Shown: positions 17,811 through 27,058 of the stretch, in pieces
How the letters are laid out: every line of letters starts with the position of its first letter
Numbering within the stretch: the stretch's first letter is position 1
DNA from: Rhizorhabdus histidinilytica
GTDB taxonomy: Bacteria; Pseudomonadota; Alphaproteobacteria; Sphingomonadales; Sphingomonadaceae
Direction of reading: 5' to 3'
Length of the DNA stretch: 64,000 nt
Assembly (NCBI RefSeq): GCF_900167915.1
Contig: NZ_FUYM01000007.1
Coordinates: 124,001-188,000 of the forward strand
The notes under the pieces: model-generated
What the model saw: only the letters and a program-made list of their open reading frames with translations
What the model was told of the DNA's origin: nothing
Database searches by the model: none
Program-made: the position numbers and the translations under genes

Positions 17811-18587
17811 ATGAGGCTGAAGGGCAAGGTCGCCATAGTGACGGGGGCCGCCAGCGGCCTCGGCAAGGCCATCGCCAGGCGATATGCGGAGGAAGGCGTC
17901 GATCTCGTCCTCGCCGACATGAACATCGAGCTGGCGCGCGCCGTCGCGGACGAGCTGTCGGCGGCAGGTTCCAGGGCCGTCGCGCAGCAGACCGACGTCG
18001 CCAGCGAGGAATCGGTCCGGCAGATGGTGGACGCGGCGCTGGCGGCGTTCGGGCGGATCGACATCCTCGTCAACAATGCCGGCCTCTCCACGCTGCGCCT
18101 GTTCCTCGATCTGCCGGTGGCGGAATGGGATCATGTCATGGGCGTCAACCTGCGGGGGCCTTTCCTGTGCAGCCAGATGGTCGGCCGGCACATGGCCGAG
18201 CGACGGGACGGCACGATCATCAACGTCACGTCGATCGAGCAGGATTTCGGCAGCCACAATCGCGCGCACTATGTGTCGTCGAAGGGCGGGCTCAAGACGC
18301 TGACCAAGGCGATGGCGCTCAGCTTCGCGCCCTATGGCGTCCGGGTGAACGCGATCGCGCCGGGCGGGTTCAACACCGAGATCCTCGAAAAGACCTTTCC
18401 CGACGTTGCGGTGCGGGAGGCGTTCGTCGCCGATTTCGTCAAGAAGATCCCGATGAAGCGGCTCGGCGAGCCTCGCGAGATCGCCGGCGCGGCGGTGTTC
18501 CTGGCCAGCGAGGACGCCAGCTACATGACAGGATCGGTGATCGACGTGAATGGCGGGGCTTCGTCGCCGGTCCCCTCCGACCCCTGA
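17811..18587 (+). CDS. SDR-family oxidoreductase
   Basis: A 258-residue classical SDR with TGAASGLG at 11-18, NNAG at 88-91 and YVSSK at 154-158. D36 at the end of strand two (LADMN) favours NAD(H). The C-terminal GEPREIAGAAVFLASEDASYMTGSVIDVNGG region is standard. It closes the plus-strand operon begun at 12653 and is preceded by AAGAGGAGAGGG. It likely oxidises a hydroxy intermediate produced in that operon. Confidence 0.87.
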   Translation: MRLKGKVAIVTGAASGLGKAIARRYAEEGVDLVLADMNIELARAVADELSAAGSRAVAQQTDVASEESVRQMVDAALAAFGRIDILVNNAGLSTLRLFLDLPVAEWDHVMGVNLRGPFLCSQMVGRHMAERRDGTIINVTSIEQDFGSHNRAHYVSSKGGLKTLTKAMALSFAPYGVRVNAIAPGGFNTEILEKTFPDVAVREAFVADFVKKIPMKRLGEPREIAGAAVFLASEDASYMTGSVIDVNGGASSPVPSDP

Positions 18588-18596
18588 GGATCGCGG

Positions 18597-19532
18597 CTAT
18601 TTGCGGACCGTAACGATCGGCTCGCGCGGGCGCCGCGGCTCGAGCCCATGGCCGAGCGCGAGCATGTCGGCCAGGCCGATGCGATCGAGCAGCTCGGGCG
18701 TCCAGGGCTCGGCGGCGTTGTAGATCGCGTTCTCGATCGTCGCCATCCGCCAGATCTGCAGCTCGGGGCCCGAGGCGTGGAGCATCCTGCCGTTGACCAT
18801 CGCCGCTCCCTCGCTCGCCAGCCAGACCGCCACGGCCGCAAGCTCGTCGGGCGGATAATAGCCCAGCTCGCGGTTGGTCTTCGGCGGCAGGCCTTTCGCG
18901 ACCAGCTCGGCGCGTATGCGGTCGAGAAAGGGTTGCGACTGCGCCGTCTCGATCCGGCCGGCCAGCGCGTTGACGGTGATGCCGTGCGGCCCCAATTCGC
19001 GCGCCCAGCTCAGCACCGCGCCCATCCCGCCGCCCTTCGACGCGGCGTGGCTGGCATAGTTGGTCATGCCGGAGAAGGCGGCGCCGCCCGCCATGTTGAC
19101 GATGCGACCGCCCTTGCCCTCCGCCACCAGCCGGCGGGCGACGAGCTGCGTCATGTGGAACTGGGCGTCGAGCGACAGCGCCATGACGCTGCGCCATTGC
19201 TCGGGGGTCGTCTCCAGGATGGTGCCCGCCTCGACCTTGCCGGCATTGTTGACGAGGATCTCGATCGTGCCGACCGCCGCCGTTGCCCGCTCTACCAGAG
19301 TTTCGCACCCTTCACGCGTGGCGAGGTCCGCGACGATCGCGGCGACCTTGCCTGTCGCTACCGCGCGGACCGCTCGCTCGGCCTCGGCGACGCGGGCCGC
19401 GGTCGCGCCGGTGACCACCATGTCGATGCCGCGGCGGGCGAAGGCCTTGGCGATGCCGAGCCCCCAGCCCTGCGAGGAACCGGTGACGAGGGCGGTCCGC
19501 CCGGGGATATGTACCGTTGCTTGCTCCGCCAT
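18597..19532 (-). CDS. SDR-family protein with disrupted catalytic Ser/Tyr motif
   Basis: A 311-residue SDR fold protein. The cofactor loop TGSSQGWG (17-24) and NNAG (95-98) are intact. The active site is not: the usual serine strand reads NMAGGAAFS, and the tyrosine motif reads Y159-A-S-H-A-A-S-K166, so Tyr and Lys are six rather than three residues apart with His at the tyrosine position. A three-residue insertion would produce this. The protein may bind NAD(P) without normal dehydrogenase chemistry. It is convergent with the SDR at 17811 and divergent from the DHA2-type MFS gene. Confidence 0.8.
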   Translation of the reverse strand: MAEQATVHIPGRTALVTGSSQGWGLGIAKAFARRGIDMVVTGATAARVAEAERAVRAVATGKVAAIVADLATREGCETLVERATAAVGTIEILVNNAGKVEAGTILETTPEQWRSVMALSLDAQFHMTQLVARRLVAEGKGGRIVNMAGGAAFSGMTNYASHAASKGGGMGAVLSWARELGPHGITVNALAGRIETAQSQPFLDRIRAELVAKGLPPKTNRELGYYPPDELAAVAVWLASEGAAMVNGRMLHASGPELQIWRMATIENAIYNAAEPWTPELLDRIGLADMLALGHGLEPRRPREPIVTVRK

Positions 19533-19697
19533 GCCGGATGCCTCCCGATCCGTTGTCCCGGCGCCATCCTAGCGCGGCCGGCCCGCCCCGAACCGTTCGG
19601 CTTTGCGCGCTTTCAGGAGCGGATCGCGGGGAGAAAGCTCCGCAATCGAAGCGCGCCGTTATGGGGCGTTTCCGCCGGTGCGCGCTAGGCTGCGTGC

Positions 19698-21131
19698 ATG
19701 ACAGATGAGGGCGGCGCGGAACAGGCGGATTTGGACGGGGCACACCCTGGCGGCTGGCTGACGCGCGAGCGGCTGGTGCCGATCGTCGTGGCCAGCGCCC
19801 TGTTCATGGATTTGATGGATTCCTCGGCGCTCGCCATGGCGCTGCCCACGATCGCGCGGCATTTCGGCGTTTCGATCGTCCAGCTCAAACTGGCGCTCAC
19901 CGCCTATGTGGTGACGGTGGCGGTGCTGGTGCCGACCTCGGGCTGGCTGGCGAGCCGGTTCGGCGCGCGCCGCGTCTTCCTGATCGCGATGGCGCTGTTC
20001 GTCGGCGGATCGATATGCTGCGGTCTCGCCGGCAGCGTGCCCCAGCTGGTCGCCGCCCGGGTGTTGCAGGGTTTCGGCGGGGCGATGATGACTCCGGTCG
20101 GGCGCATCATCCTGGTTGCGTCGGTGCGGCGCGAGGATCTGGTGCGCGGCATGGCATGGTACACGCTGCCCGCGATCGTCGCACCGGTGGTCGGGCCGCC
20201 TCTGGTCGGCCTGCTGATCGAGTTCGCCAACTGGCGGTGGATATTCTTCATCAACGTGCCGGTGGGGGTGATCGGCATGGTCGCGGTGTTCCGCTTCGTG
20301 GCGCCGCTGACCACGGCCCGGCGACCGGCCTTCGACTTTCCCGGCTTCCTGCTTGCCGGCGCGACGATCCTGGCGGCGATGGCGATGGTCGAGACCGGTG
20401 CGCTTGCGGGGCATCCCTGGCCGCTGCGGATCGCCGGGCTGGCCGGAGTCGGCCTGATCGCCGCCGTCTATCTGCGCCAGGCGATGCGCGCGCTCGAACC
20501 GATCGCGGATTTCCGCGTGCTCCGCCACGCCACCCTGCGCTGGAGCCTGATCTCGACCTGGCTGCACCGCGTGGCGCTGGGCGGGCTGATGTTGCTGTTG
20601 CCGCTCCAGCTCCAGCTCGGGCTCGGCTATTCGCCGCTCGAGGCGAGCCAGGTGATGATCGCCGCCGCGCTCGGCTCGATGGCCTCGCGCTTCATCGGTC
20701 CGATCGGCATCCGGCGGCTCGGCTTCAGACGGCTGATGCTGTTGTGCAGCGGCGTGACGGTCGTGCTGACGCTGGTGCCCGCCACCTTCAGCGCGTCGAC
20801 GCCGATCATCGTCATGTGCGCGGTGATGATCGCGCATGCGGCGATCCGCGCCTCCTATTTCCTCGCCGGGAATACCCTGTCCTACAGCGACGTGGAGGGT
20901 GACGAGATCGGTCACGCCTCGGTGCTGTTCGCGATCTTCCAGCAGATCAGCCTCGGCATGGGCTTCAACCTGGCGACCCATGTGCTGGAGGCGGGCGGCG
21001 GACCGCACGATCCGACGGCTTTCATCTGGTCCTATGGGGCGATCGCGCTGCTCACCTTCGCGGGGACGATGGCGATCCGGCCGCTGCCGCCGCACGTCGG
21101 GGAGAACATGCGGCACCGGGCGTCGGCCTGA
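19698..21131 (+). CDS. MFS transporter, DHA2 (EmrB/QacA-like) drug/proton antiporter
   Basis: A 477-residue carrier of the 14-helix DHA2 type. It shows FMDLMDSSALAMALPTIARHF at the first helix, motif A as SGWLASRFGARRV near residue 81, and the antiporter motif region APVVGPPLVG near residue 158. Such proteins export hydrophobic compounds using the proton gradient. It stands alone between two minus-strand genes, so it probably has its own promoter in the 165-base gap before it. Export of toxic intermediates or the hydrophobic substrate is inferred. Confidence 0.87.
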   Translation: MTDEGGAEQADLDGAHPGGWLTRERLVPIVVASALFMDLMDSSALAMALPTIARHFGVSIVQLKLALTAYVVTVAVLVPTSGWLASRFGARRVFLIAMALFVGGSICCGLAGSVPQLVAARVLQGFGGAMMTPVGRIILVASVRREDLVRGMAWYTLPAIVAPVVGPPLVGLLIEFANWRWIFFINVPVGVIGMVAVFRFVAPLTTARRPAFDFPGFLLAGATILAAMAMVETGALAGHPWPLRIAGLAGVGLIAAVYLRQAMRALEPIADFRVLRHATLRWSLISTWLHRVALGGLMLLLPLQLQLGLGYSPLEASQVMIAAALGSMASRFIGPIGIRRLGFRRLMLLCSGVTVVLTLVPATFSASTPIIVMCAVMIAHAAIRASYFLAGNTLSYSDVEGDEIGHASVLFAIFQQISLGMGFNLATHVLEAGGGPHDPTAFIWSYGAIALLTFAGTMAIRPLPPHVGENMRHRASA

Positions 21132-21137
21132 GCGGCA

Positions 21138-21995
21138 TCAGCCGGAAAGCCGGAACTCGTGGCGCGCGCCGAGCATCGCGGCAGGATCGATAGCGATGCC
21201 GTCCGCTTCCAGCTGCGGGTCGGCCAGGGCGATGCCGATCGCCGCCATGTGCGCGCGGGCGGCGTCGAGGTCGTCGACCTCCCAGACCAGCGCGTAGATG
21301 CCCGAGGCCGGCCCCGACAGATAGGCGCCGATCGGACCGCTCGCCGGATCGTCGGCGGCGATCAGCGCGACCGCGGTGTCGCCCAGCATCAGGCGGACCT
21401 GTCGGGCCGGCTGGGGGTGGGCGATGTGCCCGTCGCTGATCAGCTCGCCCGCCAGCACGTCGAGGAAGAAGCCCATCGCCGCATCCATGTCGCGCACGAC
21501 GCAGGCGATGTGGTGGAGCCGCCGCAGGCTCGACGGATGCCCCTCGATCCAGTCGGGGCGCCAGCCGCGATAGTCCTGTGGATCGTTCTCCAGCGGCTTG
21601 CCGCAGAGCTGGACGACGATCCCGCCGGTCGATGCCGGCTTCACGAAGAAGAATTTCGGATAGACGGTCGAGAGATCGAGACCGCGTTCCCGGCACAGCC
21701 TCGCCGCCTCGACCGCATCCTCGATCCGCAGCTCGAACGAATGCAGGCTCTCGCCATATTTGGCGAGGTAGCGGGAGAAGATGGTGTCGGGCTCGTCTGG
21801 TCGGCGCGGTGCCATCGGTTCGATCATGTGGTTCGCCGCGTAGAGCAGCGCCATGTCGCGATCCTCGCCCTCATGATAGCGCTCGGCGAAGGCGATGCCG
21901 CCGAATACGTCCTGGTAGAGCTTGCGGGCGGCATGCACGTCGCGCACCGCGTGGATGGTGTGCAGGATACGCCTGATCGCTATGCGGGCCGTCAT
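21138..21995 (-). CDS. Two-domain VOC-family protein
   Basis: A 285-residue protein with two vicinal-oxygen-chelate modules, the first opening ILHTIHAVRDVHAARKLYQDVFG and the second RRLHHIACVVRDMDAAMGFFLDVL near residue 158. Histidines occur at both first-ligand positions, but some later ligands are not obvious. Tandem VOC architecture is that of extradiol-type dioxygenases and some isomerases; without a clear H/H/E triad I do not call a dioxygenase. It is divergent from the alpha/beta hydrolase gene at 22136 and convergent with the MFS gene across six bases. Confidence 0.75.
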   Translation of the reverse strand: MTARIAIRRILHTIHAVRDVHAARKLYQDVFGGIAFAERYHEGEDRDMALLYAANHMIEPMAPRRPDEPDTIFSRYLAKYGESLHSFELRIEDAVEAARLCRERGLDLSTVYPKFFFVKPASTGGIVVQLCGKPLENDPQDYRGWRPDWIEGHPSSLRRLHHIACVVRDMDAAMGFFLDVLAGELISDGHIAHPQPARQVRLMLGDTAVALIAADDPASGPIGAYLSGPASGIYALVWEVDDLDAARAHMAAIGIALADPQLEADGIAIDPAAMLGARHEFRLSG

Positions 21996-22135
21996 CGCCG
22001 TCTCCTCTCGGCAGCAGACCTAGGCCGGCGGCGAAAAGCGCGGGCATACGGAGATGCGGGCTTTGCAGAGCCAGCCACCTTGCCTCGCTTGTCGATCCCC
22101 CGCGGCGGTGCGAAGGCAAGGCGAGGGAGCACAGC

Positions 22136-23014
22136 ATGACCGACGGTACGGAGCCCTTTTCGCGCTTCTACATCTCGCAGCGCCAGCGACTGCACTATGT
22201 CGACTGGGGCAATCCCGACGCGCCGCTGCTGATCCTGGTGCATGGCGGCCGCGACCATTGCCGCAACTGGGACTGGATCGCGCGCGAGGTCCGGGACGAA
22301 TGGCATGTCATCGCCCCCGACCTGCGCGGCCATGGCGACAGCGCCTGGTCGGTCGACGGCTGCTACACGATGGACGGCTTCGTCTACGACCTGGCCGAGC
22401 TGATCCGCGTCCAGGGCAAGGAGCGGGTGTATATCGTCGCCCATTCGCTGGGCGGCAACATCGCGCTGCGCTATGCCGGCATCTATCCCGAGAAGCTGGT
22501 CAAGCTGGTGGCGATCGAGGGGCTCGGCCCGTCGCCGGTGAAGCTCGCCGAACGGCGCATGCAGCCACTGTCGCACCATATGCGCGCCTGGATCGAGACG
22601 CGCCACGCCATGTCCGGCCGCCTGCCGCGGCGCTATCCGACGCTGGAGGATGCGTTGAAGCGCATGCAGGCGGAGAATGCGCACCTGACCGCCGATCGCG
22701 CCCGCCACCTGACGATCCACGGCACGATCCGCAACGAGGATGGGAGCTATAGCTGGAAGTTCGACAATTATGTCCGGTCGATGCCGCCCGATCTGGCGCT
22801 CGTCCAGCCTGACGAGCTGTGGTCGGAGATCCAGTGTCCGACCCTGCTGGTCTATGGTGCCGACAGCTGGGCGTCGAACCCGGCGGTCGACGGCCGCGCC
22901 CGCTATTTCCGCAATGGCGAGGTCGTCCTGCTCGAACGGGCGGGGCATTGGGTCCACCATGACCGGCACGATGATTTCGTGCGGATCATGCGCGATTTCC
23001 TGGCTGACCGATGA
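22136..23014 (+). CDS. Alpha/beta-fold hydrolase
   Basis: A 292-residue alpha/beta hydrolase with HGGRDHCRNW (oxyanion loop, from residue 36), the AHSLGG elbow with S104, and a late GHWVHHDRHDDF segment carrying the catalytic His. The PDLRGHGDS stretch near residue 61 is typical of epoxide hydrolase/haloalkane dehalogenase relatives, but the nucleophile is Ser, so it is an esterase, lactonase or C-C hydrolase type. It is monocistronic, divergent from the VOC gene and convergent with an NMO gene. Confidence 0.85.
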   Translation: MTDGTEPFSRFYISQRQRLHYVDWGNPDAPLLILVHGGRDHCRNWDWIAREVRDEWHVIAPDLRGHGDSAWSVDGCYTMDGFVYDLAELIRVQGKERVYIVAHSLGGNIALRYAGIYPEKLVKLVAIEGLGPSPVKLAERRMQPLSHHMRAWIETRHAMSGRLPRRYPTLEDALKRMQAENAHLTADRARHLTIHGTIRNEDGSYSWKFDNYVRSMPPDLALVQPDELWSEIQCPTLLVYGADSWASNPAVDGRARYFRNGEVVLLERAGHWVHHDRHDDFVRIMRDFLADR

Positions 23015-23025
23015 GCGCGGGGACC

Positions 23026-23988
23026 CTAGCGGGGCGCCAGCCCCATCCGCACCCGCGCCTCGGCATAGCCGCGCGCGAGATCGCCGATGCGCTCGGCGGC
23101 GGGGACCACCGCGTCGATCGCGCCGATCCCCTGGCCCGATCCCCAGATGTCGCGCCAGACCTTGGCGCCCCCGCTGGCGAAGCTGGTCCGCGCGGGGTCG
23201 CCCGGCGCCAGCGCGTCGGGATCGAGCCCTGCGGCGCGGATCGACGGCTTGAGATAGTTGCCGCGCACTCCGCTGAAATAGTCGGTGTAGACGATGTCGT
23301 CGGCGGTTCCGTCGACGATCATCCGCTTGTAGCCGTCGGGGGCATTCGCCTCCTCGGTCGCGATGAAGGGCGATCCGATATAGGCGAGGTCGGCGCCCAT
23401 CGCCTGTGCGGCGAGGATGCCGGCCCCGGTCGCGATCGCGCCCGACAGGGCGAGCGGCCCGTCGAACCAGCGCCGTATCTCCGCCACCAGCGCGAAGGGG
23501 GACAGCGCCCCCGCATGGCCGCCCGCGCCCGCCGCCACCGCGATCAGTCCGTCGGCGCCCTTGTCGACCGCCTTGCGGGCGAAGCCGTCGTGGATCACAT
23601 CGTGGAACACCGTCGCGCCGAAGGCCCGCGCCCCCGCATAGACGTCGGGCCGCGCGCCGAGCGAGGTGATGATCATCGGCACGCGATGCTTCTCGCACAA
23701 CGCCAGGTCGGTTTCGAGCCGGGCATTGGTGCGGTGGACGATCAGGTTGACCGCGAAGGGCGCGGCCGGCCGGCCGGGATGGGCGGCGTCGTGCGCGGCC
23801 AGCGCCGCGCCGATCTCGTCGAGCCATTCGTCGAGCAACTCGGGCGTACGCGCGCTCAGCGACGGGAAGGAGCCGACGATCCCCGCCGTGCATTGGGCGA
23901 TGACGAGGCGCGGATTCGACACGATGAACATCGGCGAGCCGATCACCGGCAAGCGCAGCCGATCCTGCAGGAACCGTGGCAAGGTCAT
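23026..23988 (-). CDS. Nitronate monooxygenase-like flavoprotein
   Basis: A 320-residue FMN TIM-barrel protein related to the NMO at 10309. N-terminal LRLPVIGSPMFIVSNPRLV and GAGGHAG with H158 match the family. The start is set at MTLPRF because GGGAG lies seven bases upstream; earlier ATGs at 23994 and 24009 have poorer spacing. It is divergent from the crotonase pair at 24051. Possible roles are oxidation of acidic C-H compounds or quinone/enoyl reduction; nitronate activity is not demonstrated by sequence. Confidence 0.84.
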   Translation of the reverse strand: MTLPRFLQDRLRLPVIGSPMFIVSNPRLVIAQCTAGIVGSFPSLSARTPELLDEWLDEIGAALAAHDAAHPGRPAAPFAVNLIVHRTNARLETDLALCEKHRVPMIITSLGARPDVYAGARAFGATVFHDVIHDGFARKAVDKGADGLIAVAAGAGGHAGALSPFALVAEIRRWFDGPLALSGAIATGAGILAAQAMGADLAYIGSPFIATEEANAPDGYKRMIVDGTADDIVYTDYFSGVRGNYLKPSIRAAGLDPDALAPGDPARTSFASGGAKVWRDIWGSGQGIGAIDAVVPAAERIGDLARGYAEARVRMGLAPR

Positions 23989-24050
23989 GGGCATCTCCCA
24001 ATTTTCCATGGGCGTATCAGAGCGGCCGGAGGCCGCGAAGGAAGGCTTTG

Positions 24051-24935
24051 ATGGCAAGCGAGGATTTTCAGGCGATAAAGCTCGATGTCGCCGAGGGCGT
24101 CGCGACGATCACGCTCGACCGGCCCGACCGGCTCAACGTCTATGACGCGGCGATGCGGCGCGAGTTGCTCGCCGCCTTCGACCGTACCGACGCCGACGAC
24201 GCGGTACGCGCGGTGATCGTGACCGGGGCAGGCAAGGCGTTCTGCGCGGGGGCCGACGTCTCGGGCGGGGCGACGACCTTCGATCCGCAGGCGCGGGGCG
24301 ATACGGACGAGGACAAGGTGACGGTCAATGGCATCGTCCGCGACGGCGCGGGGCAGGTGACGCTGCGCATCTTCCGCAGTCTCAAGCCTGTCATCGGCGC
24401 GATCAACGGCGTGGCGGCCGGCGCGGGGGCGTCGATCAGCTGCGCGTTCGACATGCGGCTCGCGTCCGAAACGGCCCGCTACGCCTTCGTCTTCGCCCGG
24501 CGCGGCGTAACCCCGGAGGCGGCGTCGAGCTGGTTCCTACCGCGCATCGTCGGCATCTCGACCGCGCTCGAATGGTGTTACAGCGGCCGCATCGTGCCGG
24601 CCGGGGAAGCGCGCGAGCGCGGCCTCGTCCGATCGGTGCATCCGCCCGGGGAGCTGCTGCCGGCGGCCCGCGCGCTGGCGACCGAGATCGCCGGGCAGGC
24701 GGCGCCGGTCTCGGTCGCACTGACCCGCCGGATGATGTGGCGGGCGCTGGGGCAGGATCATCCGATGGAGGCGCATCGCGCCGATACCCGCGCGATCCGC
24801 GCTCGCGCCGGCACCGCCGACGCGCGGGAAGGGGTGGCGGCCTTTCTCGAGAAGCGCGATCCCGACTTTCCCGGCAAGGTCAGCGACGGCCTGCCCGACA
24901 TCTTCCCCGAATGGATCGAGCCCCAGTTCCGCTGA
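24051..24935 (+). CDS. Crotonase-family protein without the hydratase glutamates
   Basis: A 294-residue enoyl-CoA hydratase/isomerase-fold protein. ITLDRPDRLNVYD (CoA-binding start) and FCAGADVSGG (first oxyanion hole) are present. At the positions of the two hydratase glutamates (E144 and E164 in rat mitochondrial ECH) the sequence has Ser (GAGASIS) and Phe (AFVFARRG), and a TPEAASSW motif follows. It is therefore more likely an isomerase, lyase or C-C bond enzyme of the superfamily than a hydratase. The ATG at 24051 follows AAGGAAGG. It is first of a crotonase, crotonase, VOC run. Confidence 0.82.
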   Translation: MASEDFQAIKLDVAEGVATITLDRPDRLNVYDAAMRRELLAAFDRTDADDAVRAVIVTGAGKAFCAGADVSGGATTFDPQARGDTDEDKVTVNGIVRDGAGQVTLRIFRSLKPVIGAINGVAAGAGASISCAFDMRLASETARYAFVFARRGVTPEAASSWFLPRIVGISTALEWCYSGRIVPAGEARERGLVRSVHPPGELLPAARALATEIAGQAAPVSVALTRRMMWRALGQDHPMEAHRADTRAIRARAGTADAREGVAAFLEKRDPDFPGKVSDGLPDIFPEWIEPQFR

Positions 24936-24972
24936 TCCTTCGCTTCCTTCCTCGATCCAACAGGAGTCCATC

Positions 24973-25773
24973 ATGTCCTCGATCATCCGCCTCGACCGCG
25001 ACGGCCCGGTCGCCACCCTGACCCTTACCCGGCCCGAGGCGATGAACGCGCTCGGCGAGCTGGGCGACGGCGACGCGGTCGCGGCCGCCTGCGCCGAGCT
25101 GGCCGCCGACCGCACCATCCGCGCCGCGATCCTGACGGGGGAGGGGCGCGCCTTCTCGGCCGGCGGCAACGTCAAGGCGATGCTGGCGGGGGAGGGCAAT
25201 TTCGCCGGCAACCCGGCGATGGTGCGCGAGGGCTATCGGGGCAATATCCACAAGGCGCTCCGCGCGCTCCACGGGCTCGACGTGCCGCTGATCGCCGCCG
25301 TCAACGGTCCGGCGATCGGGCTGGGCTGCGATCTCGCCTGTCTGGCCGACATCCGCCTCGCCTCGACCAAGGCCAGCTTCGGCGTGACCTTCCTCAAGGT
25401 CGGCATCATCCCCGGTGACGGCGGCACCTGGATCCTGCCGCGCGTGATCGGGATGAGCCGCGCCGCCGAGCTCTTCTATACCGGCCGGGTCATCACCGCG
25501 GAGAAGGCCGCCGAATGGGGCCTGGTCTCCGAAGTCGTCGAGCCCGACGCGCTGCTCGGTCGTGCCCGCGCGCTCGCCGCCGAGATCGCGCAGCAGCCGC
25601 CATATCAGCTTCGCGCCACCAAGACCCTGCTGCGGCAGGGTCAGTCGGTCAGCTACGATACGATGCTTGAGCTGGCGGCCTCGACCCAGGGGCTGATGCA
25701 TCACACCGAGGACCATCATGAGGGCGCGCGCGCGATCCTCGATAAGCGGCCGGCTGTGTTCACCGGCGCCTGA
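24973..25773 (+). CDS. Crotonase-family enoyl-CoA hydratase/isomerase-like protein
   Basis: A 266-residue crotonase. It shows LTRPEAMNALGEL, the oxyanion loop FSAGGNVKAM near residue 55 and GLGCDLACLAD near 119. The first catalytic Glu position is Asp (GCD) and the second is Phe, while IIPGDGGTWILPR carries an Asp often used in isomerase-type or dehalogenase-type crotonases. Its function is thus probably double-bond isomerisation or another acid-base step on a CoA thioester. It starts 38 bases after the previous crotonase gene and should be cotranscribed. Confidence 0.84.
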   Translation: MSSIIRLDRDGPVATLTLTRPEAMNALGELGDGDAVAAACAELAADRTIRAAILTGEGRAFSAGGNVKAMLAGEGNFAGNPAMVREGYRGNIHKALRALHGLDVPLIAAVNGPAIGLGCDLACLADIRLASTKASFGVTFLKVGIIPGDGGTWILPRVIGMSRAAELFYTGRVITAEKAAEWGLVSEVVEPDALLGRARALAAEIAQQPPYQLRATKTLLRQGQSVSYDTMLELAASTQGLMHHTEDHHEGARAILDKRPAVFTGA

Positions 25774-25806
25774 ACCGGCACGAACAGCAAAAAGGGGAGG
25801 AGCGCC

Positions 25807-26229
25807 ATGCGCCCGACGATGAACATGGTGATGATCGGCGTCGAAGATGTCGGGGCCGTGCGCGGCTTCTACGAGGACGGGCTGGGCTGGGTCGCATGGC
25901 GGACCGGCGGCAGCGGATCGGTGATGTACCGGACCGGCGGCGTGGTGCTCGTCTTTCTCGCGGCCGGCTATCTCGCGGCCGAGCGCGGCGTTGCGGTGCC
26001 GAGGGGCGGCGCCACGTCGCTCGCCAGCTTCGTGGCCAGCCGGAACGAGGTCGACGACGCGCTGTTGCGTGCCGCCGCCGCCGGGGCCGTCGTCACGAGT
26101 CCGCCGCGTGACCGCGATGGCGGGCTGTACAGCGGCTATTTCGACGACCCGCAGGGCGTGTCCTGGGAAGTGGTGTGGAGCCCCAATATGGCGCTGGCCG
26201 AGGACGGCTCGCTGGTGGCCGGCGGCTGA
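25807..26229 (+). CDS. Small VOC-family protein without evident metal site
   Basis: A 140-residue vicinal-oxygen-chelate fold protein: VEDVGAVRGFYEDGLGW at the start and GYFDDPQGVSWEVVW near residue 116. The first metal ligand His is replaced (NMVMIG), so a classical metal centre is unlikely; the fold may bind a ligand or act as an immunity/binding protein. It is the third gene of the run after two crotonases with a 33-base gap containing AAAGGGGAGGAG. Confidence 0.78.
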   Translation: MRPTMNMVMIGVEDVGAVRGFYEDGLGWVAWRTGGSGSVMYRTGGVVLVFLAAGYLAAERGVAVPRGGATSLASFVASRNEVDDALLRAAAAGAVVTSPPRDRDGGLYSGYFDDPQGVSWEVVWSPNMALAEDGSLVAGG

Positions 26230-26251
26230 CCGTGGCGGCCGGTCGCCGGGT

Positions 26252-27058
26252 TCAGACCGGCGGCACCAGCTTATAGCCGCCGGTCGCCTCGATCCACTGG
26301 CCGGTCAGCCAGCCGCCGTCGTCCGAGGCGAGGAAGCAGACGACGGCGGCGATGTCCTCCGGCTCGCCGATCCGGCGCAGCGCGGTGATCTGTTCCAGCC
26401 GCTCGACGAAGCGCGGCTCGGCCAGCATGTGCGCGGTCATGTCGGTCCTCGTATAGCCCGGCGCCACGACATTGGCGGTGATGCCGTGCTGGCCCAGCTC
26501 GACCGCCAGCGATCGGGTCATCGCCAGCAGCGCCGCCTTCGACATGCCATAGGCGCCATTGAGCGCGCCGGGCTGTTTCGCCGCGCCCGATCCGATCGTC
26601 ACGATCCGTCCGCCCTGCGTCATCCGCCGGACCGCTTGTTGCGACACGAAGGCGGGCCCCTTGGTGTTGATCGCGAAGATCCGGTCGAAGGCATGTTCGT
26701 AGATTTCGCTCAGCGGCGCGGCGGAGGCGATGCCGGCATTGTTGACCAATATGTCGAGCCGGTCGTCGCCGGCGATGCGGGTCGCGGTCTCGTCCCAGGC
26801 CGCGAACAGCGCGTCGATCGCGCCGGGCTGGCCGATGTCGGCCTGGACGGCGAAGGCCCGGCCGCCGGCCGTCGCGATTTCGGAAGCGATCTCCTCCGCC
26901 TCGTGACCACGGCTGCGATAGGCGATCGCGACCAGCGCGCCTTCGGCGCCCAGCCGCCGCGCGACCGCGGCACCGATCCCGCGCGACCCGCCCGTCACCA
27001 TCGCCCGCTTGCCCGCGAAGCGGCCGGGAATGATCCGGTCCGTCACTGAACTGTTCAT
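26252..27058 (-). CDS. SDR-family oxidoreductase (FabG-like)
   Basis: A 268-residue classical SDR: TGGSRGIG at 22-29, NNAG at 106-109 and YGMSK at 170-174, so catalytically complete. The ATG at 27058 was chosen over the farther one at 27211 because the extra residues do not resemble an SDR and overlap the amidohydrolase promoter region. The C-terminal GEPEDIAAVVCFLASDDGGWLTGQ is standard. It is divergent from the amidohydrolase gene, suggesting joint control. Confidence 0.87.
   Translation of the reverse strand: MNSSVTDRIIPGRFAGKRAMVTGGSRGIGAAVARRLGAEGALVAIAYRSRGHEAEEIASEIATAGGRAFAVQADIGQPGAIDALFAAWDETATRIAGDDRLDILVNNAGIASAAPLSEIYEHAFDRIFAINTKGPAFVSQQAVRRMTQGGRIVTIGSGAAKQPGALNGAYGMSKAALLAMTRSLAVELGQHGITANVVAPGYTRTDMTAHMLAEPRFVERLEQITALRRIGEPEDIAAVVCFLASDDGGWLTGQWIEATGGYKLVPPV

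Noticed and set aside
16191-18269. A 692-residue minus-strand open frame
   Set aside because: It lies opposite the acyl-CoA synthetase and SDR genes and shows no family motif; treated as a shadow of GC-rich coding DNA.
26238-26261. GCCGGTC/GACCGGC inverted repeat as a terminator
   Set aside because: It has a 7-bp stem but no T tract, and its right arm is within the SDR coding end; not strong enough to list.
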